Below the pieces are notes generated by a model. It was not told where the DNA came from. It worked only from the letters and a program-made list of their open reading frames with translations, and searched no databases. From the NCBI GenBank assembly GCA_012862575.1, contig BLSF01000062.1, positions 62,001 through 126,000 of the forward strand: a stretch of 64,000 nucleotides of DNA, given 5' to 3'. The translations under genes and the position numbers were made by a program. Below are positions 45,036 to 56,546 of the stretch, piece by piece. Every line of letters starts with the position of its first letter. Positions within the stretch are counted from its first letter, which is position 1. This DNA is from Parietichytrium sp. I65-24A (lineage: Eukaryota > Sar > Bigyra > Thraustochytrida > Thraustochytriidae).

Positions 45036-47247
45036 AGAAGCACCATCAGAACCGACTTTTCCGCCTTTTCACAGTTTGATGATCACCAACTCACTGCACT
45101 TCTATTTCCCCTCGATCGATCGCCTGAAGCCCTTCGACAAACGAGTTGTACCTGACCATCCTTTCTTTTCCTTTCTTCGTCAGCCTGTCAGTGTCCAGAG
45201 TTCGCGCACGTGATGCTCTGCTACGTTTTGCGTTCTTTCGCCCTCCTCCCGTTTCGAGTTTACAGTCAAAGGCGGTTGGTTGCTTCGTTCGCACCTCCTC
45301 GATTCTCTCCGATGACTCAACTTCTCAGACAATTACCATAGGTATCTTATGGTAATCTATAGAGTCGTGACTTGTCTCACAGCAATTTCTTGCAGGAACA
45401 ACTCTGTGTTCATGTAAGACAAGTATCTAGGAAAAGGTAGGAAGGTAGTGTCCCTGAATGTTAGTATGTTGGAAAATCGCACACTCATTGAATAAGAGTC
45501 TCACTAACTCACGTTTTCGGTAGACCCCTGCCCAAGAAGTTTAAGATGTAATCGAGGAAAGCCAGCCTCTACGCTCAAGCAACGATCGGGATGAGCGACA
45601 AAATGTTCTCTTTTTTGGCGAACGCAGTTGCGTAAAGTAAACCCAAGAACCCTGAAAATTTTGGAGAACTGGGAGTGTAAGAACCGAAGATATTACTACC
45701 TCTGGTATTAGACCCACACTAAAGAGCACGGTCTGCACAAAATAAAGAACATGCGACAATGGCCTAAAAAAATCAGTGAGAGCAACAAACGTGAGTCAAC
45801 CTCACATGTTTCGCCTATCCAAGCTCTACTGCAAACATAACTAGCCCTTGTCCCCACTGTGTCGGGTTAGCGCGGTATTACTTGCACACATGCCCCCAGC
45901 ATTAGTAGTCCAATAGTGCGCTTAATCTCGTCGTCAGTACTTAAACGTCTAATCCCGCTACTACCTACACTTACCACTGTCCGACGGTGTATGTTTGGTG
46001 AGGAGCCAGTCACTTCTCTACTACCCCTTACCTCAAATTGTGAGCTAGCTCAGTGTGGGCTCCGCGTATTAATTGCTAACATCCGCTAAGGTGCGGTGGT
46101 GTTCTGGCGAAGTGCACTAGAGCGCCGCGACTCCAAACTGTACAAATTTACAGTTAATTAAAAGCTTAGCTGCAAATGAAATCAAACGAAATCAAAATCA
46201 AACCAAATCGATCGACCTCACAACAGCAACAACTACAGAGAGGGTTTGGGGGAAGGGCTGGCCGCAAGCGCCGTTTACCTTAACGAATTTGACTCACAGA
46301 GCCACGATATTCACGATATACTCTCCTCAGTCTGAGACGCTTTCCCGCTTTCCCGCTTTCCTGCCGCCCGCCAGTGCTAGCCGCCCGACTATGCCCGCTT
46401 ACGGGGGGGGATGGAAGATGGAACTGGCACGCAACTTACTCAACTTACCCTCCTTTCAATGTTCAATGTTCATGTGATTGAACAAAAACTTTTACTGGAC
46501 AGCTGGGACTGCAGTGAGCAGTGACTGCGTGAGTGCGTCCCGCGAGACTGACAAGTTTCGGGCGTTTCGCAGGACTTTTTCTTTCTTTCGAGCTTACTGA
46601 CCAAGCATTAACGTGCATGTTGTGGAAATACATTTTGGATGTTGTGCAACGAGTTGTTGTCCCGAAGAAAGACTTTGGTGGGATTTAGGAGTAGGGAAAA
46701 AGTGGACTTGCAAGTATCCTATAGTTTATACTGGGGGATTGTACTTCAAGAGCGTCTGTCGCGGCACAATCAGCTGGACTTGAAAAAGTTTTTGCTCTTG
46801 AGAGTGGAAGAAGAGTTTTTTTCTTTTCGGGAGGAGAACACGGAGGTGTCCGCGGAGCGATAGAGAGGTGTCCTCGGTGAAAAGATTGGTTGGTGGAGTA
46901 ACTTGGGGACCTTTGTTGCGAATACCATCGTCAACGTACGGGCGGGGCGTTCTTCGAAAGGCACAGGGACTCCAGAGTGGCGTACGCAGGGCGTGACAGT
47001 ACACGAGAGGAACGTTGTACTTTGAAACCTCAGACTTTGCGGCAGCTTTGCTAAAGAGGCAGCGCTTTCAAGCTTCCGTGCTCGTTTGCCTCGAACGCTT
47101 GAGCCATCTTCTCGCTTCTGGTCCCGCAGAGCGGAGCAATAGTACAGTACACTTATCTGCAGGTCACGGGACATCCTGCTGGTTAGGACAGGGGACGCTC
47201 TCATCCGTCTCGATTCTGATTGAAACCAAACCCCGAGGCTGGTGAGA
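45036..47247. other. Intergenic region (2.2 kb)
   Basis: AT-rich to mixed sequence, no convincing gene. 46150-46210 repeats AAATCAAA words; 46330-46365 repeats CTTTCCCGC. Frames on either strand are non-ATG or lack domains. Promoter of the following gene expected near its 3' end. Confidence 0.5.
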
Positions 47248-49021
47248 ATGAATCCTCAACGGGGTGCTCAGCTGTGGTCTTCGCCGGGGTGGACGGAGCG
47301 AAACGGCATGGCGCGAGAGGAGTCCAGCAGGGAGGTGCACCCTCATTATTATGATTCGTATAATTCCCAGCATCCACAGCATCCTCTTGGAATGCCAGAC
47401 CCATACATTCACGGGGGGCAGCTTCACGAAGATGACATTGAGCAAATGCTTCAGGCCGAGCTTCACGGGCCGTATATGTCGCCCGCAGTGCATGCCATGA
47501 GGAAGGACGCTCGCGTTGCTCTAAAGTACGAAAAGCCGCCTGACCTGGACGATGAGGACGATCGGAAGGCAGTGCCGCGAGACGACGCCACGGATACGGG
47601 TTCCCCGCCGGGATGGATGCCTGTCTCGAAAAAGAAGGTCTCGCCTTCTGTGGGCAGCGAGACGAGTTCGCTTGAGATCTTCCTCTCGTATTGCCAATTC
47701 TACGAAGACCCACAGAACCCCTCCAATGTATACGTGGACGTGGCCAGCATATTTTCTCGAGATTGCTTTGAGCATTGGTTATCTACTAGGCAGCGCGTTC
47801 TCAAGCGACCTGAGGAATCATTCCGCAAAACCATCACTGCGCATACGCAGGGCACCGATGGCCGTAAACCCTTTCCTCCAGACGTGGAAAAGAGTCTGCT
47901 TGTTGTCTTAAGAAAACAGAGTGTGTGGTCATGTTTTCAGGGTTTCAACTATCCGGATGGTGAAAAGATTAATATCGGGCTTCAGGGCTTCCGAGGGTAT
48001 GGGTACCATGAGGCCAGGGAGTCCGACGCAAACGACGGGCCTCTCAATGGCGCAACGAACGGAAACGGAAGAACCGGTCCCGTTAAAGGCCTTGCGAGCG
48101 CTGGGCGAGCTTCTGGAAAGAGGAAAAAGGCTAGCGTTCCGGAGGCCGGTGAAGGCCCTGGACAAAGCGCTGTAATTGCAAACATGAACGAGTGGCGCCA
48201 AAACCCAACCTTGATTAGAATGCTTGCCGACAAATTTGAAGTAGGGTACGACGAACTCTTTGGTCCGGATCCCAACTATAGCGATGTGTTCGACAGCGAG
48301 CAAGTGGAGAGGAGCCTGGAGGTTCTCGGACCGAAAGTCAAGCCGAGAACCCTCCGCGCTGCGATTATAGTGGTCCTCACTCGCTTTTTCCAGCCACAAA
48401 ATTTCTTGTCTTTGGTCACGATCACGTCAACGATGCAGCTTGAGCGCATCTTCGATAGCAGAGTTCTCAGCCTTGATCTTTCCATCCAGGATCCTCGCTT
48501 TGCTCCTGAATTCCTGTTGCCTGCCGGAGACCTGTTCCCAGATCTCCCCGTGGCCAAGAACATATTTTGTCTCAACACTTATATGTACATCTCGTGCGAT
48601 AAAGTTTCCCGAGAGATTTTCGAGGGAAATATGCAAGGCACGGTGGCGCATCAGTTTGTGCACCCGCTCCAGTTCTGGATGGTTGTAATTCAGGTTGTTC
48701 CGCGTCTCATGCAGCATGGCGAATTAGTGTGGCAGGCATTTACAAGTACTCTGCGAGGACGACGCATCATTACTCGGGCCAAGTACAAGCTCGTTGGCTC
48801 AACCATACAAACATCCTTCCAAGACGTGACACATCTTTTTCCACAGATGTTACACTTGCCGCGTAAGTTTTTCAGTGTTCTCCTTTCTTGTGTGCCTCTT
48901 TCTTCCGACATTTTGCGTTTTCTAATCTTTACTTTCGCTCTTTATTATTTGTCTTTGCATTAAACTTTTCGCAGCTCTCGAAGACGTCATAAGTAATTTC
49001 ATTGCATCCCGAATGCCGTAA
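47248..49021 (+). CDS. Hypothetical protein (553 aa)
   Basis: Not recognised. ATG at 47248 (the codon two earlier is a GTG). Exon 1 runs to 48862, a GTAAGT donor and a CGCAG acceptor define a 112-bp intron, and exon 2 (48975-49021) adds LEDVISNFIASRMP before the stop. The first 125 residues are disordered (His, Pro, Ser, acidic). Residues about 135-235 look folded (SLEIFLSYCQFYEDP; DCFEHWLSTRQRVLKRPEES). A Gly/Ala/Lys-rich linker follows (about 245-300). The C-terminal 245 residues look like a helical/beta domain: NMNEWRQNPTLIRMLADKFE, TLRAAIIVVLTRFFQPQNFL, KNIFCLNTYMYISCDKVSRE, HPLQFWMVVIQVVPRLMQHG. No signal peptide, membrane span or catalytic motif. The high proportion of ordered conserved-looking sequence argues for a real gene. 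Confidence 0.7.
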
Positions 49022-49452
49022 GGAGCTCCACACCCGACCACAACTGCCTTTGACACCTTGCGCTCTCCAAGCACCTGAACTGATTCTGCAAAAATAACAC
49101 CTATCGCCGTTTCTTTCACCATATAAATATGAATCAATACATTTTAACAATTGTGTAGTGTACGTGTACTTTGTTGTCATCAAAGTACCCATCTCGATAA
49201 GACGTTTTCACTTGTTGCAACGCGAGTCGGCAAGGCGACAGAACGAAACGGAAAAAGAAGAACGACAGCGAACGAAATAATACAATTTGTGACGAGACAT
49301 ATTTTCGTGACCTTTATTCTCTCCGAATAATCATACTTTAAATACACACCAGGAAAGAGGTACAGGGCAAAGTTCGAGCGGGACGAGAGTGGCCCCTCCC
49401 CTCATCGATCAATAGGCTACAAAAATTGATGCAGTAAAACCCTTCCACACAT
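49022..49452. other. Convergent 3' gap
   Basis: Between the stops of the 553-aa protein gene and the cytochrome b5 gene; A/T-rich, with no element recognised. Confidence 0.5.
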
Positions 49453-50133
49453 CTAGAGAATTGCACAAGAATCGGCAGATGGAGGTGTTGAACATTCCAC
49501 AAGGCGACCAATTCGGTATCGCTCCCAAATGCGTTTCCCCTTCTTGGAGTGAAAATCAAGATCTTCTGTGCAGTCAAAGCAGCCTCCTGCGCGCCGGAGA
49601 ATCGCCCTTTTGCCTCCTGGATGGTCGTTCACATAGCTTCCGACGCTGTACACGGTATTCCTCGCGACAATCCACAGATCTGTTTCGGTGTTGTGCTTGC
49701 GCACCTCGCACATAGTAAAAGACATCCCCGCTGAACTATTTCTCACGCTGCCATACAAAGCGCACAGCTCGCACTCACTGACCCCACCTTCCTCGGCGCG
49801 TTTTCTCACGGCGCTCTCTCCCATGCCAACGGTCGCCACGCTGCCGCCATGAGCCCCCTCCTCCTCTACAAATCTGCTCACTACGCGTTCTGCAAAATCT
49901 GCCTGACGGCGGCATGCGCATTCGCACGGACCCACGCATCTCGGTCCCAAACCCGGCACTAAAACTTCCTGCGCCTCGCACTGACTCGCGCATCCATGTC
50001 CACTGCAAACTTCCTGAGGATTGCAAGAAGACGGGTCCGATGACTCCAACATATTGCTTGTTGCCAAACAGACAACGACCGCGAGCAATGCCCAGCTGTG
50101 AAAATGTTCACAGCGTGTGCTGCTTTTTGAAAC
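49453..50133 (-). CDS. Cytochrome b5-domain protein with N-terminal signal/anchor (5' end unsolved)
   Basis: The C-terminal 75 residues form a cytochrome b5 heme domain: FTMCEVRKHNTETDLWIVAR, VYSVGSYVNDHPGGKRAILR with the axial His in HPGG, and the second axial His in DFHSKKGKRIWER. Upstream is a hydrophobic segment (SWALLAVVVCLATSN) like a signal peptide, then a Cys-rich stretch (10 Cys in about 35 residues around SGHGCASQCEAQ) and an acidic/Arg linker. The open frame has no ATG before the hydrophobic segment and meets a stop just upstream, so the start is either in an unsolved 5' exon or at the internal ATG 50052, which would lose the signal. If the signal is real, the heme domain lies in the secretory lumen or outside the cell, unusual for cytochrome b5. 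The redox partner is unknown. Confidence 0.7.
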   Translation of the reverse strand, partial: VSKSSTRCEHFHSWALLAVVVCLATSNMLESSDPSSCNPQEVCSGHGCASQCEAQEVLVPGLGPRCVGPCECACRRQADFAERVVSRFVEEEGAHGGSVATVGMGESAVRKRAEEGGVSECELCALYGSVRNSSAGMSFTMCEVRKHNTETDLWIVARNTVYSVGSYVNDHPGGKRAILRRAGGCFDCTEDLDFHSKKGKRIWERYRIGRLVECSTPPSADSCAIL

Positions 50134-50136
50134 CAA

Positions 50137-51230
50137 TCACCACACAATTACAGCCCCAAGTGCACCAAAACAAAGCGAACCGCCCTTGCCTGCTCCAATC
50201 AATGGCCCACGCGCAATTCCATTCAACAGCTCTCGCCTCTGAGCAACCAAGAACGAGCACACTGAGCACAGTCACCCAATACTCCAACGAACGTTCAACC
50301 AGGCACAACTTGAGACTTTGGTTAGCACGGCAATTCACACTGCCAGATGCCAGATGCCAGATGCCAGATCTAATGTCCGAACACGTCCGCGCTGTACTCT
50401 CCGACCGTACAGTCCTCGCTTTTATGAGCCACCACCACTCTTCTCGCCGACGAGCTATGAACTATGAACTATGACTTATGACTTATGAATTATTGGCCCA
50501 CACGCCTTCTCTCCGCGCCACTGGACCCTCGAGTACTCACAGTACTCACAGAGTACGCGGAGAACGAGAAATCACACACCAATGTTTGCTTCTTCAAGTA
50601 CGCGACGCGCACGCTCGAATCACCCTGTGCCAGGATGCCTGCGCGCACCTCTGTGTATTGTGTATTGTGTATACACTGTATACACACACACCACCAGTTT
50701 GGAAGACTCTGGAGAGGGCAAGAGACCTTACCAGGGAGCCTAATCTGCCGCTACCAGTGCACGGGATATCACCGTTAGCTGAGACATATAAGCCCTTGCT
50801 ACCATTCAACCTAATGCACAGCGTCGAACGGAGGGATAGCTAAGAGTAGTAGTCGTTGCTATTCGGGCTTGAGATTCTTGAGATGCAGTAACGATTGGCG
50901 TTATGGTAATGACTATCTGTATACTATCCAAGTTTTTTCCCTCAGTCATAGTGCTGTACTAATCGAGGGTAACAATGAACGGTTAGTGTGGTTGTATGTG
51001 TTTGTTGTGCAATGGAACGAGTCTGGAGATCTATCATTATGATATGATGATGATGGTCATGATCATCACGCCTTGGCGAATGCAGAGCTCGCAGCTGCGA
51101 GAGTTCGGAGATAGGCGAGGAGGCGGTTGTTAACTTTAACAAAGCAAAAGTAAAAGCGACAAGCTTGTCTGTCAATTCGTCTGCAGCTTTAGGTGAGTTA
51201 TTTATCTTGAAAGGGTTGCGCATTTACTTT
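50137..51230. other. Intergenic gap with short tandem repeats
   Basis: Contains GCCAGAT tandem repeats (50341-50370), ACTATGA/CTTATGA repeats (50455-50490) and a GTATTGTGTATACACTGTATAC partly palindromic run (50655-50690). May hold the missing first exon of the cytochrome b5 gene. Confidence 0.5.
50341..50370. repeat. (TGCCAGA)n heptanucleotide repeat
   Basis: Four units of 7 bp. Confidence 0.85.
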
Positions 51231-51824
51231 TCAGTAGGTGGAATCGCCCTCGCCTTCGCCGACCTCGAGGAGGGTTCCCTTCGCGCCAGATTTCTGAGAC
51301 GACACAAAGAAGGACAGAACGTCGTCTCCGCCAGACGTGAAGCTGAATGTTGTGCTTCCGGCTTTGTAGGAGTATGTTTGGCGGAGCAGGTACAAAGAGA
51401 TGTCGCCGCTGTCGGCATCCACCACAAGCTTGTAAGGACCAGTGCAGCCGCCGTAGAACGCAGCGTCCCACGAGTACTTGCTTCCCTCAGGGTCCTTAAT
51501 ACCGAGAATGGTCATGTAGTTCTCCGAGTCGTCGTCAAGCTGGAACTTCATGTAGTGCGTTCCACTGCTGAAAGTGTAGCAAGAAGTCGCGTAGTTCTTG
51601 TAGTAGCTCGAGCTGGACGTGGTCACGGTCATGTCATCCACAGCCATGGTGGTTCCCGACGTGCACCACGTGTCGCTGCTGTCGTCGAGCACTCTGGCCC
51701 CGCGAAGATTGTCCGCGATTGTCAAATCGCCAGGCTTGATGGACGGCACAGGGACGTCGCCGCCCGGCAATGCGCAAACTGTTCCAACGGCAAGGGTAGC
51801 GAGAACGGCTGAGATGGACTTCAT
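51231..51824 (-). CDS. Small secreted protein (197 aa), function unknown
   Basis: Begins at ATG 51824 with a signal peptide (MKSISAVLATLAVGTVCALP). The mature part is acidic, rich in Ser, Thr, Tyr, Asp and Gly, and predicted beta-rich: DDMTVTTSSSSYYKNYATSC, GTHYMKFQLDDDSENYMTI, DAAFYGGCTGPYKLVVDADS, DISLYLLRQTYSYKAGSTTF. Four Cys (in WCTSG, SCYTF and GGCTG plus the signal-proximal one) could make disulfides. The Asp-rich strands suggest calcium or carbohydrate binding, but no family is recognised. Ends TSGGDD then a short charged tail; no membrane anchor. Confidence 0.65.
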   Translation of the reverse strand: MKSISAVLATLAVGTVCALPGGDVPVPSIKPGDLTIADNLRGARVLDDSSDTWCTSGTTMAVDDMTVTTSSSSYYKNYATSCYTFSSGTHYMKFQLDDDSENYMTILGIKDPEGSKYSWDAAFYGGCTGPYKLVVDADSGDISLYLLRQTYSYKAGSTTFSFTSGGDDVLSFFVSSQKSGAKGTLLEVGEGEGDSTY

Positions 51825-53017
51825 GATTGGCAATTTGCTGGAGCGATGGGTGCTGCTGTTGTCTTGAAATGTCTTTGATTCCTGTGGTGAATGTGGGCTT
51901 GGTGTTTGTTGTTTTGGGTCTGCTGCATCTTAATTGTTGCCGAGCTCTAGACCTCGTCAACTCCATCTCCTCCAAATACATCGTGACAATATCTACAACT
52001 TGGAACCTCTCCCTCCTCGTTGCACTCGTGTCAGAATCCCTTTTCTTTTTCCTTTCCCACCAGAATTCAACATCATCAGAAACGTTAAACGTTGACATTT
52101 CCATACATTTCCCACAAAAGTCGAGCNAACCTCTCCCTCCTCGTTGCTCTCGTGTCAGAATCCCTTTTCTTTTTCCTTTCCCACCAGAATTCAACATCAT
52201 CAGAAACGTTAAACGTTGACATTTCCCACAAAAGTCGAGCGCACACCTTTTCGGTTGACACTTTCAGTTCCATTTCTCAACCCAAACGAGAGCGGAGAAC
52301 GAAAACCATCAAGCGGCAAGCGACTTCGCTGGGCACCAATGACACTTTCTCGCGTCGACGCTTATCAATTCGCACTGGTTTCACACTACCCGCCAGCCGC
52401 TCGGCTGCGACGCTGGTCGGAAGCGAAGTTCAGCAATTCCACCAAAATTTGCAAAAGTCCACTTGCAGCAATGACTTACTGTTAGTGCAGCTTAGGGCGA
52501 TGGGTTCGCCTCGTGCAAGTCATGGTCTTGCCTCGAGAGTGCGCAGAAATATCCAAGAGGCTTGCCCGAAGAGATAGGCCAGCAAAGTCACATGTGGACA
52601 CTGAGCCCGGAGAGGGTTGACCATACTCGAGACCTCTCACCGATTTGCAACCGTAAGAAACTCGGGCTGGCTCGGAAAGGTCTCCAAGGAAGCTTTCAAC
52701 TGCAGTGCAGGCAGGGCCCAGCCAAAGGCAAACAGACACTGGTCACGATGGCGAAAGCGGAGCGAATGCTTGGCATGAGAATTCTCGCCATCGGACTCGT
52801 CGCTAGCTGGTGCGGTGAAACCTTGAAAAGATCAAACTGCAAATGAAAAAAAGGAAAAATCCTCTGTAGGAGCAGGAGCAGAATGCGAGTTTGTTTGCAA
52901 TACTATACAATACAAAACGAAACGAAACGAAAAGAAAGAAAACAAAACAAAACAATATAAGTTTTGCAACAGAGAGCTCGATAAACATACATGGCGAGAA
53001 AAGATGAATTCGAAAAC
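51825..53017. other. Intergenic gap with assembly duplication
   Basis: 5' flank of the secreted protein and 3' flank of the kinase gene. Contains the N-centred duplication at 52004-52240 and an AAACGAAACGAAACG run near 52916. Frames crossing the N are artefacts. Confidence 0.5.
52004..52240. repeat. Direct duplication around a single N (52127)
   Basis: 52004-52126 and 52128-52240 are near-identical; the left copy has about 10 extra bases (a CATACATTT insertion) and there is one GCA/GCT-type change. Like the duplication at 43386-43953, it looks like unmerged allelic contig ends. Confidence 0.85.
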
Positions 53018-54846
53018 TCAGCTCTTGCTGAGCGAAAATTTGCGCACGAGGGAAGACTTCTTTGCAGATTTTGCGTTTGGATTTTCAGCACACCACGCAG
53101 AAAAGGCAATGTTGATTTGATTGATCCATTTTTGCGTGAGCCTCGGGTGGTCTGTGCTAAAATAGCGCGGACGAGCAAACGTCATTACTCGGAAAGCGTT
53201 CTGCTTTGTTGTTTGCAAAAATGGCACAGCTTCACACACCGTGGTCGCCTTCTTTGGCTTGCACAGCTCGTCAAACAACAAGGATCCCTGAATCACCTGA
53301 GGCGTTCGATAAAAGTCCTCCTTAGACTTAAAGTACACGAGGCCTTCTGTGGTAATGACCATGAATCTTTTCTTCCATGTTTTGATTCGACCTCCACGCT
53401 TTATCACAAACCCAGTCATCCCTTTGAAATCCTTCAAAATCTGCTGAGCGTCCCCTTGAGTCTTGCCCTGCTTAGCAACAACAGTAGCAACAACAGTTGG
53501 CTGGGGTGGCGGCTTCACAGGTTGGAGAATTGCAAATGCTTCCTCCGATGCAGTGCTTCCCACCATACTCTCTGTTTCCTCCTCCTCTTCTTCTACGATC
53601 AACTTCGGCTGCCTTTGATAATTTTCGCGTGCGAGAAACGTTGCCCTGCGTATTCTAGCCTTCTTGTCCTCGTCTTTATTTGATCGAAAGCTGATTCGCG
53701 TCAGTCCGGTGACCTCTTCGTCATCCTCCTCATCATCTTGCTCCTCACGCGCTTTCACCTCCGCCTTTACATCTGCAAGAATCTTCTCCTCATGCATCGA
53801 AGGCCTCTTGATAGTGTCCTCAGGAAGCTCCGCCAATAGGTCATCGATCCAATGAAAACACTCCTCCGAAGACGGGCGATCAATGGCTTCGTCTGAGAGG
53901 CACTCTTCGCACAGGAGATAAAAGGATTCTGGAGGGTCTGCGGCCTTCAGCGTCTCTTGTAGTTCAGTTTTGTTTATCGTGAACCCAGAAGCTGGCTTCC
54001 TGTCCAAGAAGTTCTCCTTCTTCCCAGGTATTTTGCGCGAAATCATCTCCGCAAGGACCACTCCGAACCCAAACACATCAGCCTTCTCATCATACTCCAT
54101 TCCAAATATTACCTCCGGTGCCATGAACTCGTCGGTCCCACACATCGTCATGGGCCTGCCAGGAGCGCGCTCGGTCCCGCGCGCAAAACCAAAGTCGCAC
54201 AGCTTGGGCCGCAACGCTTCGTCCAACAAGATGTTTTCTGTCTTGATATCCCGATGAATCATATTTCGCTCATGCAAGTAAGCAATACCTTCCGCAACCC
54301 CGTGGGCAATCGTCACGCGAAGCTTCCATCCCAATGGTTTCGGCGCTTGGAGCAGTTGACGCAAATTTCCTCCAGCGCAGTACTCCGTTGCGATATACAC
54401 GGTTTTGGCGTCAATCTTGCACGACCCAACATATTTGACCAGCGTCGAGTGATGGCACCTGCGCAAGATCGAGAGCTCTTTGCGAATATACCTCTCGAGC
54501 TCCTCGTCCACCAGCTCTTGCTTCTTCACTGCCACTGGCGACCCATTATACGTTGCTTTGTAGACCGTGCTGAACGCGCCCTTCCCAAGCACCTGGTCGA
54601 ACGTGAATTTCTACATCATCCACCCCAAACGCAGCATCCCCGGCAATCACACCAACCAAGCTCACAAACGTCAGTCAGAGCCCTCTCAACTCGATACATT
54701 TACACAAAACAAAACAAAACACCTCGCCCACGCATCGCCAAGCCTCCTGTCGCAGCTCAACTCACATCTTTGTCCAAGTTGAAGTCTTCGTCCTTAAACT
54801 CCCGCAGTGGCACCATGGACACCGGCCGCTTCCTACCGTCCGCCAT
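53018..54846 (-). CDS. Tyrosine kinase-like (TKL) protein kinase with C-terminal PH domain
   Basis: Two exons: 54846-54766 and 54610-53018, joined across a 155-bp intron (GTGAGT donor, GATGTAG acceptor), giving 557 aa. The long frame alone starts at GTG; the first exon supplies MADGRKRPVSMVPLREFKDE and joins in frame as DKDKFTFDQVLGKGAFSTVY. Kinase domain about 28-290: glycine loop GKGAFSTVYKA, VAVKK (catalytic Lys), HRDIKTEN, CDFGFARG (DFG), TDEFMAPEVIF, DVFGFGVVLAEM and the RPSSEECF subdomain XI. HRDIKxEN and the TKL-like loop predict Ser/Thr activity. After an acidic Lys/Glu linker (about 300-395), a PH domain (about 425-535) reads KGMTGFVIKRGGRIKTWKKR, FMVITTEGLVYF and ends QKWINQINIAFSAW, so membrane phosphoinositide or protein recruitment is likely. 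Confidence 0.9.
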
Positions 54847-56546
54847 GGCGTCGCATCCAAACGGCGCTCCGGTTCACCAAATCCTGTCCGCGCCTTCTCG
54901 CGCCGCAGTATCTCTCCCGCGGACGACGGTTACACCGCGCCTGTCCTCGCTGTGTATGTCGTCGAATCTCTGACCCAACTTTCACTTTCACTTTCTCTCT
55001 CAACTCGGACTCTCGTTTTCTTTCCTCGGCATCGCTTCGGTAGACAGCTTCTACCGTTTAGCCTAGGACGGATGGAACACCTTTGTGAACGACGTGACAA
55101 AATGTGAGAAATGTGAGCCAAGTCATTCATCCACGACACTACTAAGCGGAGGGTTAGATGGCGAGTAGTCACACGCACACAGTCGGCTTGGTAAGACGCC
55201 TTACCGACCCACCGGGTGTGCTAATACTATTAAGTTTGTGGTAATGACATGGTAGGGTAGAATGGCGGAGTGTGCAGTGCAACTCGTGAACTAGTATAGG
55301 TACGCGAAATGGTGATGAGGCTACGGGGCTATTGATTTACTTAAGTAATGGCCTATTGGTGTGCATATTGTGGCGAACGTTAGAGGTTTACATTGGCCTC
55401 GCTGGTAAGAGGTGGAGAAGGAGGCCTAGCATAGATGGTATGAGTCTGTTAATAGTACCGGTATTCACTCCATCGCGAGCTTCGAAGGTTCGAGGATGAG
55501 TTGATCTTGTCATTGCCGGCTGCGTCGTCGGCCAATATATCTTGATGGAATACAAACACGTTCATTTTTCATTTCGTCGCCAAAATTCTCGAATCGAAAA
55601 GAGTATCAACTGTTTCGAACATCAGAATTCAGATTTCAGGATGGAAAAACTGGGTTTGGTGAAACGAGCTACGCAAGTACAGTACAGTTTCAACACTATC
55701 TCTTTGATTAAAGAAATGTTAAGACTCTCGAGAAACGTGAAACGTGCAGTTTCCAAATGTTTCCAAAATCACTCCAGGTCGTAGCGGTTTTTCATAGACG
55801 CTCGTAGCATGAGGCCGGAAGGACGAAGATAGGAATCGCTAGGAGTTCGCCTGATGTATAATCGAACAGTTCTCAAGATGAAAAGTGTCCGTTCACCAGC
55901 TCTATTCCGAGCCCGAGTCGGAGTCTGCGTCCAATTCAATTTCGGAACTTGTGAAAGTTAGCTTTTAAAATGGAATACTTCGCATTCAGCAGAGCCAACA
56001 GCGTTGAAAAGCAAAAGTTGGGGACAAGTCCAGAAGAAAGTTCAAGTAAAGCACGCACCATAAGCTTCCTCCACGTGCCCCGTCTTACTCGTGAATCTGT
56101 CTCGATCAACTTTGTGAATTGCGAAAGGGTCCTGCTCCCAAGATAGAGCAAGCAGGAGGTCCAGAGCTCCGATGCTCTCGTTCAATGAAACAAAGTAGAG
56201 TTAATATCAGCTTCAATCCAGCGCGCCGAGTTCACGAGTCTTTGTTCGTGCTGGCTTATTGATTATAAACTCCATTCTATCCCCACACGCATGCTTCTGC
56301 GCCGACTCCGTCGTTCAAAAGCGACTCTCTTCCTAATTAAAAAAGCTTTCACGTCCACTGCGTCCCTTGTAGCCAACCACCCACCACTGCACTGCATGGC
56401 GGAAAGAAAGTGTAAGAAGAGGAAAGGTTAGTAGTAGACGCCTCGAATACGACTTGGGGAGAGGTGGCGCGAGCTTCTTCCTTTCCTTGGCTTGAAGGTG
56501 GTTCGAGCTCAAGGCGCTGCCATCGGCAACGAGTTCGTCTCGCGAG
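54847..56546. other. Divergent intergenic region kinase / 805-aa protein (1.7 kb)
   Basis: Holds two promoters. 54950-55180 is mixed; 55200-55520 AT/GT-rich; 55940-56200 is a short imperfect frame without domain. No gene is called. Confidence 0.5.

Noticed and set aside
51634-52219. Frames across the N at 52127
   Set aside because: Created by the duplicated contig ends and an undetermined base; not biological evidence.
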